A stretch of 64,000 nt of DNA from Rugalucina vietnamica (GCA_964017185.1 OZ024876.1:35379278-35443277), one strand, 5' to 3'. Numbered from the stretch's first letter, positions 55,201-64,000 are shown. Notes: generated by a model not told the origin, from the sequence alone. Made by a program: numbers and translations.

Positions 55201-58200
55201 AGATCTACATTCTGTTCTTGGCATTTCTCCTGAAGCTGTCTTGCTGTGAAGATCATGTCTATTGTCCCTCTGTCTTTTCTGAATCCACATTGACTTTCTG
55301 GGATAAGTCCCGTCTGATCAAGATGAGCATTCAGACGATTCAACAGAATTTTTGAAAGTATCTTCCCAGCAATTGATAGGAGGGAGATGCCTCTGTGATT
55401 GTCACAGATCTGAGGATTTCCTTTCCGCTTGTATAGGTGGATTATGGATGCATCCTTAAATTCTTGTGGGATAGCCTCCTTCCTCCACATACAGTGAAAC
55501 AACTCTGTCAGTTTCTCTGCCATGGGTAGCCCCCCAGCCTTGTAAACTTCGGCAGGAATTGCATCTGCACCTGGGGCTTTGCCAGATGATAGTTGTTGAA
55601 CTGCTTTTCTTGTTTCCGTAACGGTAGGAAATTCATCTAACAGAACATTGCACTCTATCTGTGGAAGTCTGTCGATTGCATCCTGATTGATGCTTGATGG
55701 TCGATTAAGCACACTATTGAAGTGTTCCGCCCACCTTTCCAAGATAGCCTCTTTATCTGTGAGAAGAGTGTTTCCATCTGCACTGAGCAATGTGGTGGCT
55801 CCAGAACTCTTTGGACCATAAATGGTTTTCAGTGCATCATGAAATTTCTTCATGTCCTTTCTATCCGCAAAAGACTGAATTTCTTCTGTTTTCTTCCTCA
55901 GCCAGGAATCTTGCATGTCCCTAAGCTTGGTCTGGACTGTCTTACAAATGTTGCTGTAGGCTGCTTTCTTGGATACTGAGCTAGTATCATCTTGATGTGC
56001 CTTGAGCAAACGGTGCTTTTCTTCAAGAAGCCTCTGAATTTCATCATCATTCTCATCAAACCAGTCTTGATGTTTGCGAGATGGATGGCCTAAGGTGCTT
56101 GCAGCTGAAGAAAGAACTGTTTTATGGAAAACTGTCCAGTTTTCTTCGGGGTCCTCTGAACTGAGATTCATTGCATCAAGTTGGTTGCAAATGTCTGTTA
56201 AGAAATTTTGTCTCATGCTGTCTTTATTCAGCTTTGAGACATCCAGTCTCTTAGGAGCTTTCTTGCCTTGAGGTCGCCTCGCAGGCTGTATTCTTAGGTT
56301 GAGTTTGCTGACAACCAGTCTATGATCTGTCCAGCAGTCTGCACCACACATAGTCTTTGTCACTTTAACATCCTGCCTGTCTGTTCTCCGCACTATGACA
56401 TAGTCTATGAGATGCCAGTGTTTGGAACGGGGATGCATCCAGGATGTTTTGTTCCTATTAGGTAGACGGAAGACTGTGTTGGTGATTAGAAGATCATGTT
56501 CAGCACACTTCCTGAGAAGCAAGAGACCATTGCTGTTACACTTTCCAACCCCTTCTGGACCTATAACTCCTTCCCAGGTCTGGTGGTCTGTACCCACTCT
56601 GGCATTAAAGTCGCCAAGAAGGATAAGCTTGTCTGTGCGGGGTGTTGCAGAAATAACATTGTCTAGGTCATCATAGAACTTGTCCTTGACCTCATCTGGA
56701 TTGGTCATTGTGGGTGCATAAGCACTGACAATAGTTGCATGTTTATTGCCTGACAGAGGAAGTCTCAATGTCATTAGACGGTCATTAATGCCTTTTGGCA
56801 ATCCTGACAGCTTACCAACAAGTTCTGTTTTGATGGCAAAATCCTGCTAATAACTGTTAAAATGCCAACAATTATCAGCAGGATAAATTACAAGGTTTTG
56901 GTGATCTGAACTTGAAATTTCTATTTATTTGGGCTATTGTGTCAATTATGATCGTTTAAATTTTATGCTCAGCTAATTGAGCATGAAAAAAAGTTTTATA
57001 ACCTCGGAACCAGAAAACTCAATTGATCTAAGAAGGGCAGTTGTAAGTTAATGACAAATAATATGCACTAAGTACTCAGCTAATGGTTAACCTACCCAAA
57101 TCAGAGTTGTCTAAAACTTTTACATAAGACTTAAAATTACCTCTAAAATCAAACATCCATGCTATCTCTGCCGAGCTGCTGCCCTCAGTTCTGGCCAGAT
57201 AGACCATCTTCCAGTCATGCTCCTCTTTACGCATTATATTCTCACATTTGTTGGTGAGTGACAAGAATCCAGCACTATTGGGTGAGTTAGAGGATGGTCT
57301 TGTGTATTGGTCCATGGCACAATTGTAAGTCAGGTGCATAACCTTTTTGTCTAACTCTTCGGCTGTTGGCTGAAATGAGACTAATGAGTCAATGGCTTGC
57401 ATGTGATTAAGGTTGGTATTTACTAATTAGTTCAGGGCCCAGTTGTTCAAAATTAATCAGGGTTCGAAGTGCCCATCTCTCCCCGGGTTTACCCATGGGT
57501 TTTATCCGGGTAAACCCGGGTTGGGCTTTAAGTCTTATTTTGAAAAAGTGGGTACTTAGTGGTCCTCACTATTTTTGATGTTCACATTTGTGTATTTTAC
57601 AGTAAATTATTTGACAGACAAAAAAACATTTTTTTTCCTTAAAAACATACACTTAAGTAAAATTTACTACTCATGTGTACTTTATGTTACATCCACTAAA
57701 ATTCCATGACACCATCAATTTTGAATATATATTAGTAGGAGCTAATGATAGTTTTAGAACTGTACTTCAGTGAAAGCTAGCAATGAAAGTATGTCATCAA
57801 TCAGTCTCTCACATTTAATAGGCAATTGCTTTAATCCTTTGTTTGTGTTTTCACCTAATTATTGCTCTAGGAAGTGTTGATAACACTTTTATAACAATAC
57901 CCCATATGACACCTATTTAGGCACTGCTAAAATGAGGTGTTAACTAATTGTTTGGTATGTTTGTTCTAAATTTGTTTCACTTAGTTGACTGCCTTGTATG
58001 TCTAGCTGTAATGACATCTGGCATGGTAGTTAAATGATGAATTATAGGTAAAATGTGACTTAGCTAGATTTATCTGATTATTTTTATGGCAGTAGAAATA
58101 TCTTTCACCATTCTCTTATCATTATAAGTCTGTCACAGACTCAAGTCTTTCTTCTGTGCATGTTGATCAGCCATTTAGTTATAACAACAACAAAAAAACT

Positions 58201-61200
58201 CAACGAGAAGTTAAAACCTCTGTATCTTTTCAATTCTGTCTAATCGTCAAACACCCCTAATGCAATCTTGCCAGCTTGGTTAGATAGCTGATTGTTCTTT
58301 TGGGATTGCTTCACACAAACTAAATAGGTTATTCAAATGAGATAAATTCAAATGTCTTGTTACTTGTACATTCATTTCTAAAATGCCTTAATACCTTGCT
58401 CAATACTCAAGTATCAGCATTAGATATAAAGATCATAAAATTTCTAATACTGGTCACTACCCGCTACCCAGTGGGTATACGGGTTTACCCGCAGAAACCC
58501 ACTGGGTTGGGTTTTATGGTTTAATACCCGGGTTTTTCGAACCCTGAAATTAATGACGTCGTTAGTTAACAATTCGTAAAATTTCAAACATGAATATTAC
58601 AAATACACTGTTAAATGTGAAAATCCTTTGCATTGCAATTGTATTACATGTACTTCCAATACCATCTATATTCTTACTTTCATCAGGAAAACACATCCAT
58701 GAAAAGTATACCCCCTTGAACCCCACTTTTATAAAATTATATTAAAACTTGATGTTTCCAGGGGTTTACCTATTTTTCTTATTTTTGCTCCAAAACGTAG
58801 ATTGTGGGTACTCGTTAGAATGCCTCGTCGAGGAGGTTCTAACGTGTACCCACAATCTATCTTTTGAGCAAAAATACGAAAACTATCAAAAATTTTCTAC
58901 TGAACATTTTCAATTTTTACAACTTAAGAAAAATCTGTATATTAGTATAATATTACATGGGTGTTTTTGTAATTTAATGGCAAAATTCATTAAGTTGTCA
59001 ACACAGACAAGAAATGAATCAATGTTGTTGTTGTTGTTGTTTATTTCAGTGACAGAATTTTCGAGAGTAAAGTAACAAGTACCTTAAATATATATGGCTC
59101 TGAATTGGCAGGTTGGTTGCCCAGTTCCCCGCGGACCTGTCTCCAAGCCACAGACCCCGATATCCTCCCGGAGAGATTCTGTCCATCAGCAGTCTTGGGG
59201 GTTATCAATTCTACTAACTCAGTGAGCTTGCGCTGTGTCAAAGTATTCCTTCTCGTCTCTGACAACATTTGCCATCGCTTTCTTACCAGATTCTCTACTG
59301 TACTGACTAGCCATTTTTCTCTACATTCGTTTCTCCTTTTCATAAGTTCAGTATGGTTTGCGGAATATCGCCAAGTCACGTCTTGAACATCATCTTTTGA
59401 AAATCCTATTACATAAGTTAGTTTTTTACCCCACCCCACTTCATAAAGGAGTGGTTTATCACAGGCATTTTCACAGGGATCACAATGTAGCCAGCGTTTT
59501 TGAGATTCTGAATACACTTCTGTCCAAACATGATCAGTCCAATCTAGGACATAACGGGCTTCAAAATTCAAAGCTCTACAACACAATGTAAAGCAATTTG
59601 CCCATTCACCACACCTCCCAACCCGTGTTTGTAACAGTTTTCCTGGGTGGTTGTAGCGTACAAATTTTGTGAAGTGCCCACATGTGTTACACCTGTAATT
59701 TTCTACACGGTTACCTCCCCATCGGAGATCCTCCTCTGTAGGTGCAACCATTCCCTGACTACTTGTTGTATTTCCGCATGAAGAGCAATCAGGGGAATTC
59801 ATCCACTTGAAGAATGAGTTCTTGAACCAACTTAGCAGTGCCAATAATAAACAATCTTGTATATCTAGTTTATGATTGTTTGTCGCTTGATCTTCAGAGG
59901 CAGGATGTTGTAGTTTGTCAAGTGATTGTTGTGCTTCTTCTTGAAGTTGAACAATTGGAATTACCTCCCTTGCCTGCTGCTGAAGTCTCGGATCTTCATA
60001 TGTCATGACGAGAGTAATGGAGGATTCCATCTTTTGATAGAACTGTCTTTCTCTTATCTGTAAACATTCAAACAGCTTTTTCTCTAAAACGTGTAAACAT
60101 TCAAACAACTTTATCGCTTAAACTTGTAAACATTCAAACAGCTTTATCGCTTAAACTTGTAAACATTCAAACAGCTTTATCTCTAAAATGTGTAAACATT
60201 CAAACAACTTTATCGCTTAAACTTGTAAACATTCAAACAGCTTTATCTCTAAAATGTGTAAACATTCAAACAACTTAATCGCTTAAACTTGTAAACATTC
60301 AAACAGCTTTATCTCTAAAATGTGTAAACATTCAAACAACTTTATCGCTTAAACTTGTAAACATTCAAATAGCTTTATCTAATACATGTATAAGGATCAA
60401 ACATGCCTTTTCATGCATTAATATTTGAGCCGCCCCGTGAGAAAACAAACAATCTGCATAGGCGAAAACAAAGATGCAGATCAGCTTCGCAGTAACTGCG
60501 AAGCTGATCAGCGCCTTTGTTTTCGCTACTCGGATAGTAAAATTCCTCTTCTACTTAAATCTGAAATTTCAAGCTTCTAGCTCTTTTCTGTGCTTGTACA
60601 GGCCGGTTTGTGTTGGACCTGTTCGGAAACCACATTGATGGTTTTCCCACGAGGCAGCTCATTTGCCAATGCTCGAGTAAGTTGTTTGAAACCAGAGGCT
60701 GCCAGGCAGAGGGTTCAACCGCTTCAAAGAGTTTGGCAAATGAGCTGCCACGTGGGAAAACCAACAATGTGGTTTCCAAACAGGTCCGACACAAACCTGC
60801 TTGTACAAGCACAGAAGCAGGCTAGAAGCTTGAAATTTTGTAGTTTAGTAGAGGAGGAAATGTACTATCCAAGTAGCGAAAACAAAGGCGCTGATCAGCT
60901 TCGCGGTTACCGCGAAGCTGATCTGCGCCTTTGTTTTCGCATATGCAGATTGTTGGTTTTCCCATGAGACGACTCAAATGTTAATGCATCGAAATAAGCA
61001 TGTTTGATCGTTATTCTTGCATTTTCACAGCTATGTAATATGGTATCTTGTTGAAAATATCATATACAACATAAATGCTCACCGAAAACCAAGGAATTTC
61101 TTGAGCGTTGTCCATATCGTTTCTACTGAACACAGTGACCGACCTGGTACAAAAGAACACAGCCCTGATAATATGAGCCCTGTCATGAGAAAACCAACAT

Positions 61201-63360
61201 TTTGCATATGCAAAAACAAGGGCGCAGATCAGCTTCGCAGTAACTCACTAACTGGGAAGCTGTTCAGCCCCATTGTTTTCGCTACATGCCTTTGCTTTTG
61301 CTAACTGTTCCTCTACTCTCTAAATCTGAAATTTCCAGCCTTTAGCCATCTTCAGTGCTTGTATAGCTCAGTTTGTGTCGGACCTGTTCGGAAACCACAC
61401 TGTTGGTTTTCTCATGGCACAGCTTGTATAATTATATACCTGCATCTCAAGTAAACTGTTCTGGGGAGTTTGCTGACTGGGCACTGATGGATGTGAAGTA
61501 GGCCCCACCGCACCAGCCCTAGTCCCTGCCTGCTGTATGGAGGGTTGACTGGGTACTGATGGATGTGAAGCAGGCCCCACCACCCCAGCCCTAGTTACTG
61601 CCTGCGGTGTGGAGGGCTGACTGGTCTGAGAGGTTCTCTGTACAACAGCCCGCTCTCTGTCCAGCTGATCTTTGATCTCCTTCACAGTAGCCAGTGGTGC
61701 TGTCTGTGATAAGGTCAGGAATTCACCATCCTGTAATAGAGTGGCATCCAGAAAAAAAATCTGTCTTTCAAGTGTTGGGTTTTATAGCAATATAAGATGA
61801 ATCATTATACATTATTAATCTTTTGCTATATTGCATAAAAATATTGCACTAATTTCTGTATTTTTGCTGCGGATACTGCATTTAGGCTGTATCGTAACAT
61901 AGACTATAGACACACATGCGGACATGTAGTAGCAGGTGAAAGCCGCTTCCCGTTGCCAATTCCAGACCGTGTATGTTTGAGATATAAACAAAGATTTTCT
62001 CCTCAGTGGTAGAGTACATGTATTTCACTCCTGATCCAGGGGTCGCAGATTTGAGACCTACTGCCGCCTTGTTGTGTCACTGAGCAAAGACATTTCTGCT
62101 TCTCACAGTACTAGTTAAATACCCATGAAGTGGTGGCTCTGCCCTGGGTTTGCAGCCAGAGAAGACTCAGATTAATCATGTGTTTGATCTATAAATAGCG
62201 TAAAGGGACCAGTGATCAATCAAAAATAGCAATGTTTGCAGACATGCATTGCAGAATGCATGTGTACATACCATATCGAAGCTTGAACCTTCGCCATGTT
62301 TTTCAATATGTCAGTTTATGACGTCATCACGTCACGTTCTCAGCGACGTCATTTTAACACACCCACCATCATACAGCGTGAATCAGGGTCAGGTGGACCA
62401 GTGATCGATCACCTCCTTATTCTCTCCAACACCGCGGCTAACTTGGAAGGTATGTACATTTTTAGAATGAATAATCATCGTTTACCGATAGCCACGAAAC
62501 AAACTTTTGAAATTTTCATTGAGTTAAAAGAAATAAAGCAGCAAAATGAGGTGGTCGAAAAGCATAAATGCCCATTGAAACAATGGAAAACTGTTGAAAA
62601 ACTAGCTCTAAAATCACAGAAATCGTCCATTAATCGCAATTTTGGAATGTGGATCAGATTTGTTTAGTATGCAGTAAAGTTAAAAAATTTAGCCAGTCGG
62701 AACGAAAGCAGGTTGTTTCAGCTTGAAGGATTTATTGAACAATCATCGCTTTTAAGCAGTACAATTAAGACCCCCTCTTCGTAAAGTGCCAGAAAATTCA
62801 AGATAGAAAAGCTTTCCAAATAAATTTAAATTAGTGTATGTAAGGTAATATAATGCGCTTTAAGTTGAGACTAGCATAAGATTTATTTCAGGTATCCTTT
62901 GAGAATTAATAGCCGATAACCACTAGTTGATCGATCACTGGTCCCTGATCGATCACTGATCGCCTTACGCTATATAGAATATTTTTCTATAAATTTACAG
63001 ATACTTTATAAATCAATGTATCTCCTCTGCCTGCTGAAACCCGTCTTAGTCCACCACTGAATTCTAAAACCCATGCTATACTGTATCCTGTACTGAACAC
63101 AGAAAAATACTGACCGAGTACCAACCGCCCAATATTACCTCTTCAAACCCCATTTCAAAAAGACATTCCAAAGCTCCAGAAACAGGAAGTAACTTTGACT
63201 CGACAACAGCGTTACCAAGACGGATCTTTCGGTATTTCTGATCAGTTGGATTCTTTAAAACATTATTAGCAAACTTGACCAGAATGTCACTGGCTTTTAA
63301 GAAATCGTTCACTGAATTTTCATTGACAAGTTTTGTCACAGATGTTTTGACAGGTGCCAT
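52071..63360 (-). CDS. NGLY1: NGLY1, cytosolic peptide:N-glycanase (6 coding exons)
   Basis: CDS, minus: 63360-63139, 61730-61440, 60057-59083, 57369-57141, 53234-53124, 52243-52071; 2001 nt, 666 residues (human about 654). All introns are GT-AG and phases agree. It cleaves N-glycans from misfolded glycoproteins exported from the ER, releasing the glycan and turning Asn into Asp. Domains: PUB (about 15-100), a variable Ser/Pro/Gln linker (to about 171), zinc site with Cys 262, 265, 294, 297, transglutaminase-like core with Cys320, His347 and Asp364 (spacings 27 and 17, as in the human triad), and a C-terminal PAW domain (about 500-666) ending AWQHTQLFRQS. Start 63360 was chosen for its AACATGGCA context; an in-frame ATG at 63420 is possible. 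Introns hold a LINE, hAT element and many MITEs. Confidence 0.96.
52353..52585. mobile_element. MITE family A in NGLY1 intron 5
   Basis: TTGCCGCATCTCAAAACCAA at the left (truncated end), TTTTCTCACACAAATGCTC at the right; GCGAAAGCAAAGGTGTAGAT and AGCACCTTTGTTTTCGC inside. It ends about 110 bp upstream of exon 6 in gene orientation. Confidence 0.78.
52831..53052. mobile_element. Palindromic repeat family C, diverged copy 4
   Basis: GGTTATAAAACCTTTTTTCA and CATGCTCAACTAAGCAGAGC at the left; the right arm is eroded (GAAAATGTTTGTAACCTC). A single family C arm also lies at 52720-52750. Confidence 0.6.
53124..53234 (-). CDS. NGLY1: NGLY1 coding exon 5, PAW domain
   Basis: 111 nt, phases 1 and 1. 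Encodes SRMKVDRIEIRADSATFETG and RINWMICSDSTCAMLK, matching the human segment around LKVDSISIRTSSQTFQTG. Confidence 0.94.
53336..53543. mobile_element. Palindromic repeat family C, copy 5
   Basis: GGTTATAAAACTTCTTTCAA and GAGTTGAGCATGAAAAAGTT arms; ATGTTAAAATGCCAACATTT inside. Confidence 0.75.
53824..56840 (-). mobile_element. 5'-truncated non-LTR retrotransposon in NGLY1 intron 4
   Basis: Flanked by an 11-bp target duplication ATCCTGCTAAT (53813-53823 and 56841-56851). The 3' end has no poly(A); it finishes with a short hairpin-like segment (GGTCTTTCTCATTAGTGAGA) and GAACTATC. Same orientation as NGLY1. The truncation removes the first part of the endonuclease. Confidence 0.9.
53859..56846 (-). 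CDS. LINE endonuclease-reverse transcriptase, N-terminally truncated, C2H2 finger
   Basis: One frame without internal stops, about 995 codons, opening after TAG at 56849-56847; no authentic start remains, and the first codons read the target-site flank. The endonuclease retains ATIVSAYAPT, LLGDFNARVG and the D-H motif TDHRLVVSKL, but lacks its N-terminal catalytic part. RT motifs: RGISLLSIAGKILSKILLNR, FVDLTKAFDTVSR, NGVKQGCVLAPALF and catalytic YADD in LLYADDMDK. The C-terminus has a C2H2 finger (CSTCNRQF...HQRTHQH). Similar proteins are often annotated craniofacial-development-protein-2-like. Clade not assigned. A dead copy for lack of its 5' end, but recently inserted. Confidence 0.9.
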   Translation of the reverse strand, partial: QDFAIKTELVGKLSGLPKGINDRLMTLRLPLSGNKHATIVSAYAPTMTNPDEVKDKFYDDLDNVISATPRTDKLILLGDFNARVGTDHQTWEGVIGPEGVGKCNSNGLLLLRKCAEHDLLITNTVFRLPNRNKTSWMHPRSKHWHLIDYVIVRRTDRQDVKVTKTMCGADCWTDHRLVVSKLNLRIQPARRPQGKKAPKRLDVSKLNKDSMRQNFLTDICNQLDAMNLSSEDPEENWTVFHKTVLSSAASTLGHPSRKHQDWFDENDDEIQRLLEEKHRLLKAHQDDTSSVSKKAAYSNICKTVQTKLRDMQDSWLRKKTEEIQSFADRKDMKKFHDALKTIYGPKSSGATTLLSADGNTLLTDKEAILERWAEHFNSVLNRPSSINQDAIDRLPQIECNVLLDEFPTVTETRKAVQQLSSGKAPGADAIPAEVYKAGGLPMAEKLTELFHCMWRKEAIPQEFKDASIIHLYKRKGNPQICDNHRGISLLSIAGKILSKILLNRLNAHLDQTGLIPESQCGFRKDRGTIDMIFTARQLQEKCQEQNVDLYMTFVDLTKAFDTVSRDGLWKIMAKFGCPPRFIAMVRQFHDGMQARVQNDGEFSEPFEVTNGVKQGCVLAPALFSMMFSAMLMDAFQDSDTGFPIRYRFDGNIFNLRRLQAKTKAQTDVLDELLYADDMDKNANTEAKMQRAMDQVSQSCDNYDLTISTKKTEVVHQPAPGKPYNEPTITVNGQKLKVVDKFTYLGSTLSRAVHIDDEITARIAKASVAFGRLRANVWERNGIKLDTKLKVYKAVVLPTLLYACETWTVYQRHAKRLNHFHLSCLRKLLKIKWQDKIPDTEVLRKAGMQSMHTVLKLAQLRWTGHVIRMPDARLPKKVFYGELQEGKRSQGGQKKRYKDTLKASLKDFKIPMGSWEQTAQERSKWRGLINKGAALYEKKRICEAERKRRERKAKTNVPPADSMTLTCSTCNRQFRARIGLVSHQRTHQHTSALFKK
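57141..57369 (-). CDS. NGLY1: NGLY1 coding exon 4, start of PAW domain
   Basis: 229 nt, acceptor TCATTTCAG|CCAACA, donor TTTAGAG|GTAATT. Encodes PTAEELDKKVMHLTYNCAMD through EHDWKMVYLARTEGSSSAEI and AWMFDFR. Confidence 0.94.
57433..58650. mobile_element. Foldback MITE (49611 family), split by hAT element
   Basis: GGCCCAGTTGTTCAAAATTA left of the hAT insertion; TGACGTCGTTAGTTAACAAT and AATACACTGTTAAATGTGAA right of it. The far arm is eroded. Confidence 0.65.
57458..58546. mobile_element. hAT-type element with 8-bp target duplication AAATTAAT
   Basis: CAGGGTTCGAA and TTCGAACCCTG termini; AAATTAAT on both sides (57450-57457, 58547-58554). The subterminal regions are rich in GGGTAAACCCGGG palindromes. 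No transposase frame. Confidence 0.87.
58681..58972 (-). mobile_element. Foldback family B, copy 8
   Basis: CATCAGGAAAACACATCCAT at the left, ACATGGGTGTTTTTGTAA at the right; GTACTCGTTAGAATGCC and GGTTCTAACGTGTACCCAC arms. A (GTT)n run lies at 59020-59042. Confidence 0.82.
59083..60057 (-). CDS. NGLY1: NGLY1 coding exon 3, catalytic core
   Basis: 975 nt, phase 0 (GTTTACAG|ATAAGA; TTTAAG|GTACTT). Zinc ligands in CSSCG and CNTCG, catalytic Cys in GRCGEWANCF, His in DWTDHVWTEV, Asp in WLHCDPCE. GRISGSVAWRQVRGELG marks the end of the core. A 33-bp minisatellite abuts its acceptor. Confidence 0.97.
60061..60390 (-). repeat. 33-bp minisatellite at the NGLY1 exon 3 acceptor, 10 units
   Basis: Units start TAAACATTCAAACAGCTTTA (plus strand), alternating ATCGCTTAAACTTG and ATCTCTAAAATGTG endings (66-bp super-period). 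On the gene strand each ends GCTGTTTGAATGTTTA, the sequence just before the acceptor CAG of exon 3. Confidence 0.93.
60427..60660. mobile_element. MITE family A with ATTT target duplication
   Basis: GAGCCGCCCCGTGAGAAAAC and TTTTCCCACGAGGCAGCTC; GCGAAAACAAAGATGCAGAT and ATCAGCGCCTTTGTTTTCGC. Confidence 0.88.
60742..60975. mobile_element. MITE family A with AAAT target duplication
   Basis: GAGCTGCCACGTGGGAAAAC and TTTTCCCATGAGACGACTC; perfect palindrome arms GCGAAAACAAAGGCGCTGAT and ATCTGCGCCTTTGTTTTCGC. Confidence 0.88.
61175..61424. mobile_element. MITE family A next to NGLY1 exon 2 donor
   Basis: GAGCCCTGTCATGAGAAAAC at the left and TTTTCTCATGGCACAGCTT at the right; begins about 15 bp inside intron 2 in gene orientation. 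Confidence 0.78.
61440..61730 (-). CDS. NGLY1: NGLY1 coding exon 2, end of PUB and linker
   Basis: 291 nt, phase 0 (TCTATTACAG|GATGG; ATGCAG|GTATAT). Encodes DGEFLTLSQTAPLATVKEIK, then a Ser/Pro/Gln linker with an internal tandem duplication: TRAGVVGPASHPSVPSQ and TRAGAVGPTSHPSVPSQ. The linker is not conserved in vertebrates. Confidence 0.9.
61995..62180 (+). mobile_element. SINE-like repeat
   Basis: CTCCTCAGTGGTAGAGTACA resembles a tRNA A box and GGGTCGCAGATTTGAGACCT a B box at suitable spacing. Ends not defined. Confidence 0.5.
62197..62971. mobile_element. MITE with AGCGTAAAGGGACC ends (NGLY1 intron 1)
   Basis: AGCGTAAAGGGACCAGTGAT at the left; GATCACTGATCGCCTTACGC and T at the right; GATCGATCACTGGTCC palindromes just inside. 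The 123-codon open frame within has no recognisable motif. Confidence 0.6.
63139..63360 (-). CDS. NGLY1: NGLY1 coding exon 1, PUB domain
   Basis: 222 nt, 74 codons, donor GAAGAG|GTAATA. Encodes the PUB helices: NDFLKASDILVKFANNVLKN, KYRKIRLGN and LLPVSGALECLFEMGFEE. The PUB domain in this family binds p97/VCP. Confidence 0.94.
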
Positions 63361-63489
63361 GTTGACAGAATTTGTCACTATTGGTATAATCACCGTGTAT
63401 ATTTGATGTTTCCGGGTCATTTTGGCCCATGACCATTTCGGCCCATATCATTACGCCATTGACATCAAACCTTTTCGATGATACAAACT

Positions 63490-63548
63490 TGGAGTGGTAT
63501 TGTGACTTTGTCAGTTTGACGTTTCACCAGTAAACTATTCTGATTCTG
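63490..63548 (+). repeat. LINE-like 3' tail with ATTCTG repeats
   Basis: TTTCACCAGTAAACTATTCT followed by GATTCTGATTC resembles CACCAGTAAACCATTCAGAT at 3363 and 10601. Looks like the 3' end of a non-LTR element. Confidence 0.45.
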
Positions 63549-64000
63549 ATTCCGGGACATTAGGTCAATAACAAAACAAATCATTAGCCGTCGAAATAGA
63601 GCTACAGAATATGATTTTCTTCTCGGCCTCAGAGATGCTGAAGCTAGACTATTCAAGTTACAGTCGAAAAAAGAGGACTGGAAGTGGAATTGCACAGTCC
63701 GAATTATAGAAGGCAGAAGAATCTGTGACAGCAAAAAGCTGTTCTCATTCCTAAAAAACTCACGCCGGGACCAACAGGGCACGCCACCTCTCAAACATGA
63801 TAATATACTCCATACAGATACTAAAACCAAAGCAAACCTTTTTAATAATCAGTTCAACTCAGTTTTTACCCCTAAAGAACCTCTGTCTCTGAAACGCTTG
63901 GCTAAAATGCGAGTGCAGGATCTGAAAACAGCAGGTGGCCTGCCTCTTGATACCGACACTGACACACTACCGGACGCGACAACATGTATGCCAGAGATTG
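63549..64000 (+). CDS. LINE polyprotein fragment (between endonuclease and RT), runs off window
   Basis: Open to the window end. FRDIRSITKQIISRRNRATE, then FLKNSRRDQQGTPPL, a KANLFNNQFNSVFTPKEP block and TTCMPEI. The order N-x-F-x-SVFT then MPEI is typical of the segment before the RT domain in CR1/L2/Jockey-type LINEs. No start codon; 5' truncated. It begins about 190 bp upstream of the NGLY1 start codon and points away from it. Confidence 0.78.

Larger units (their letters stand above)
53764..57003. mobile_element. Palindromic repeat family C, copy 6, split by the LINE
   Basis: Left arm 53764-53823 (ATTATAAAACTTTTTTCATG...) and right part 56841-57003 (AATGCCAACAATTATCAGCA ... AAAAAGTTTTATAACCTCGG) are one element once the LINE and one copy of ATCCTGCTAAT are removed. 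Confidence 0.85.

Noticed and set aside
54387..56676. Plus-strand frames of 80-120 codons
   Set aside because: Shadows of the LINE polyprotein.
62296..62667. 123-codon plus-strand frame in NGLY1 intron 1
   Set aside because: Lies within an inverted-repeat element (62197-62971), with no domain or splice support.

Overview
The window is eukaryotic, very probably from a bivalve mollusc. It holds two spliced nuclear genes with long introns and GT-AG junctions, and several dense interspersed repeat families, including one beginning TTAGCTCACCTGAGCCGAAG that I associate with bivalve genomes. No operons, ribosome binding sites or other prokaryotic features are visible. The species cannot be fixed from sequence alone.

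Host genes. (1) MRPS11 (mitoribosomal protein uS11m), plus strand, 24478-42851: seven coding exons, all phases compatible, 212 residues. (2) NGLY1 (cytosolic peptide:N-glycanase), minus strand, 63360-52071: six coding exons, 666 residues, with PUB, zinc/transglutaminase-like core and PAW domains and an intact Cys-His-Asp triad. The genes converge, and the roughly 9 kb between their stop codons is almost all repeats. An orphan exon-like piece (22388-22539) may belong to a third gene.

Mobile DNA. A near-complete DIRS-type tyrosine-recombinase retrotransposon (11087-16108, minus) keeps its inverted terminal repeats, internal complementary region, gag, RT/RNase H and recombinase frames. A 5'-truncated non-LTR retrotransposon with a C-terminal C2H2 finger (53824-56840, minus) lies in NGLY1 intron 4, inside an older palindromic repeat. 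Part of another LINE runs off the right edge. Non-autonomous elements include about 19 copies of a 4-bp-TSD MITE with a long internal palindrome (family A), eight foldback repeats (family B), a second palindromic family (C), hAT, TTAA and TA-target elements, tRNA-derived SINEs, and three families (T1, T2, T3) of one design: a hairpin with GAA loop at the 5' end, subterminal inverted repeats, a tandem-repeat core and a 3' hairpin, inserted between two T residues. That design is Helentron-like.

Most notable. The first 3.3 kb of MRPS11 intron 3 is a 42-bp tandem array whose unit is the last bases of exon 3 plus the splice donor, giving about 80 copies of GGTAAGTA directly after the true donor. 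A smaller 33-bp array abuts the acceptor of NGLY1 exon 3. The T3 cores carry arrays of AGGTCANNNTGACCT, the consensus estrogen-response-element palindrome, about every 128 bp.

Layout: 1-10.7 kb nested repeats; 11.1-16.1 kb DIRS; 16.1-24.4 kb MITEs and SINE; 24.5-42.9 kb MRPS11; 42.9-52.0 kb repeat-filled intergenic DNA; 52.1-63.4 kb NGLY1; 63.5-64 kb LINE.
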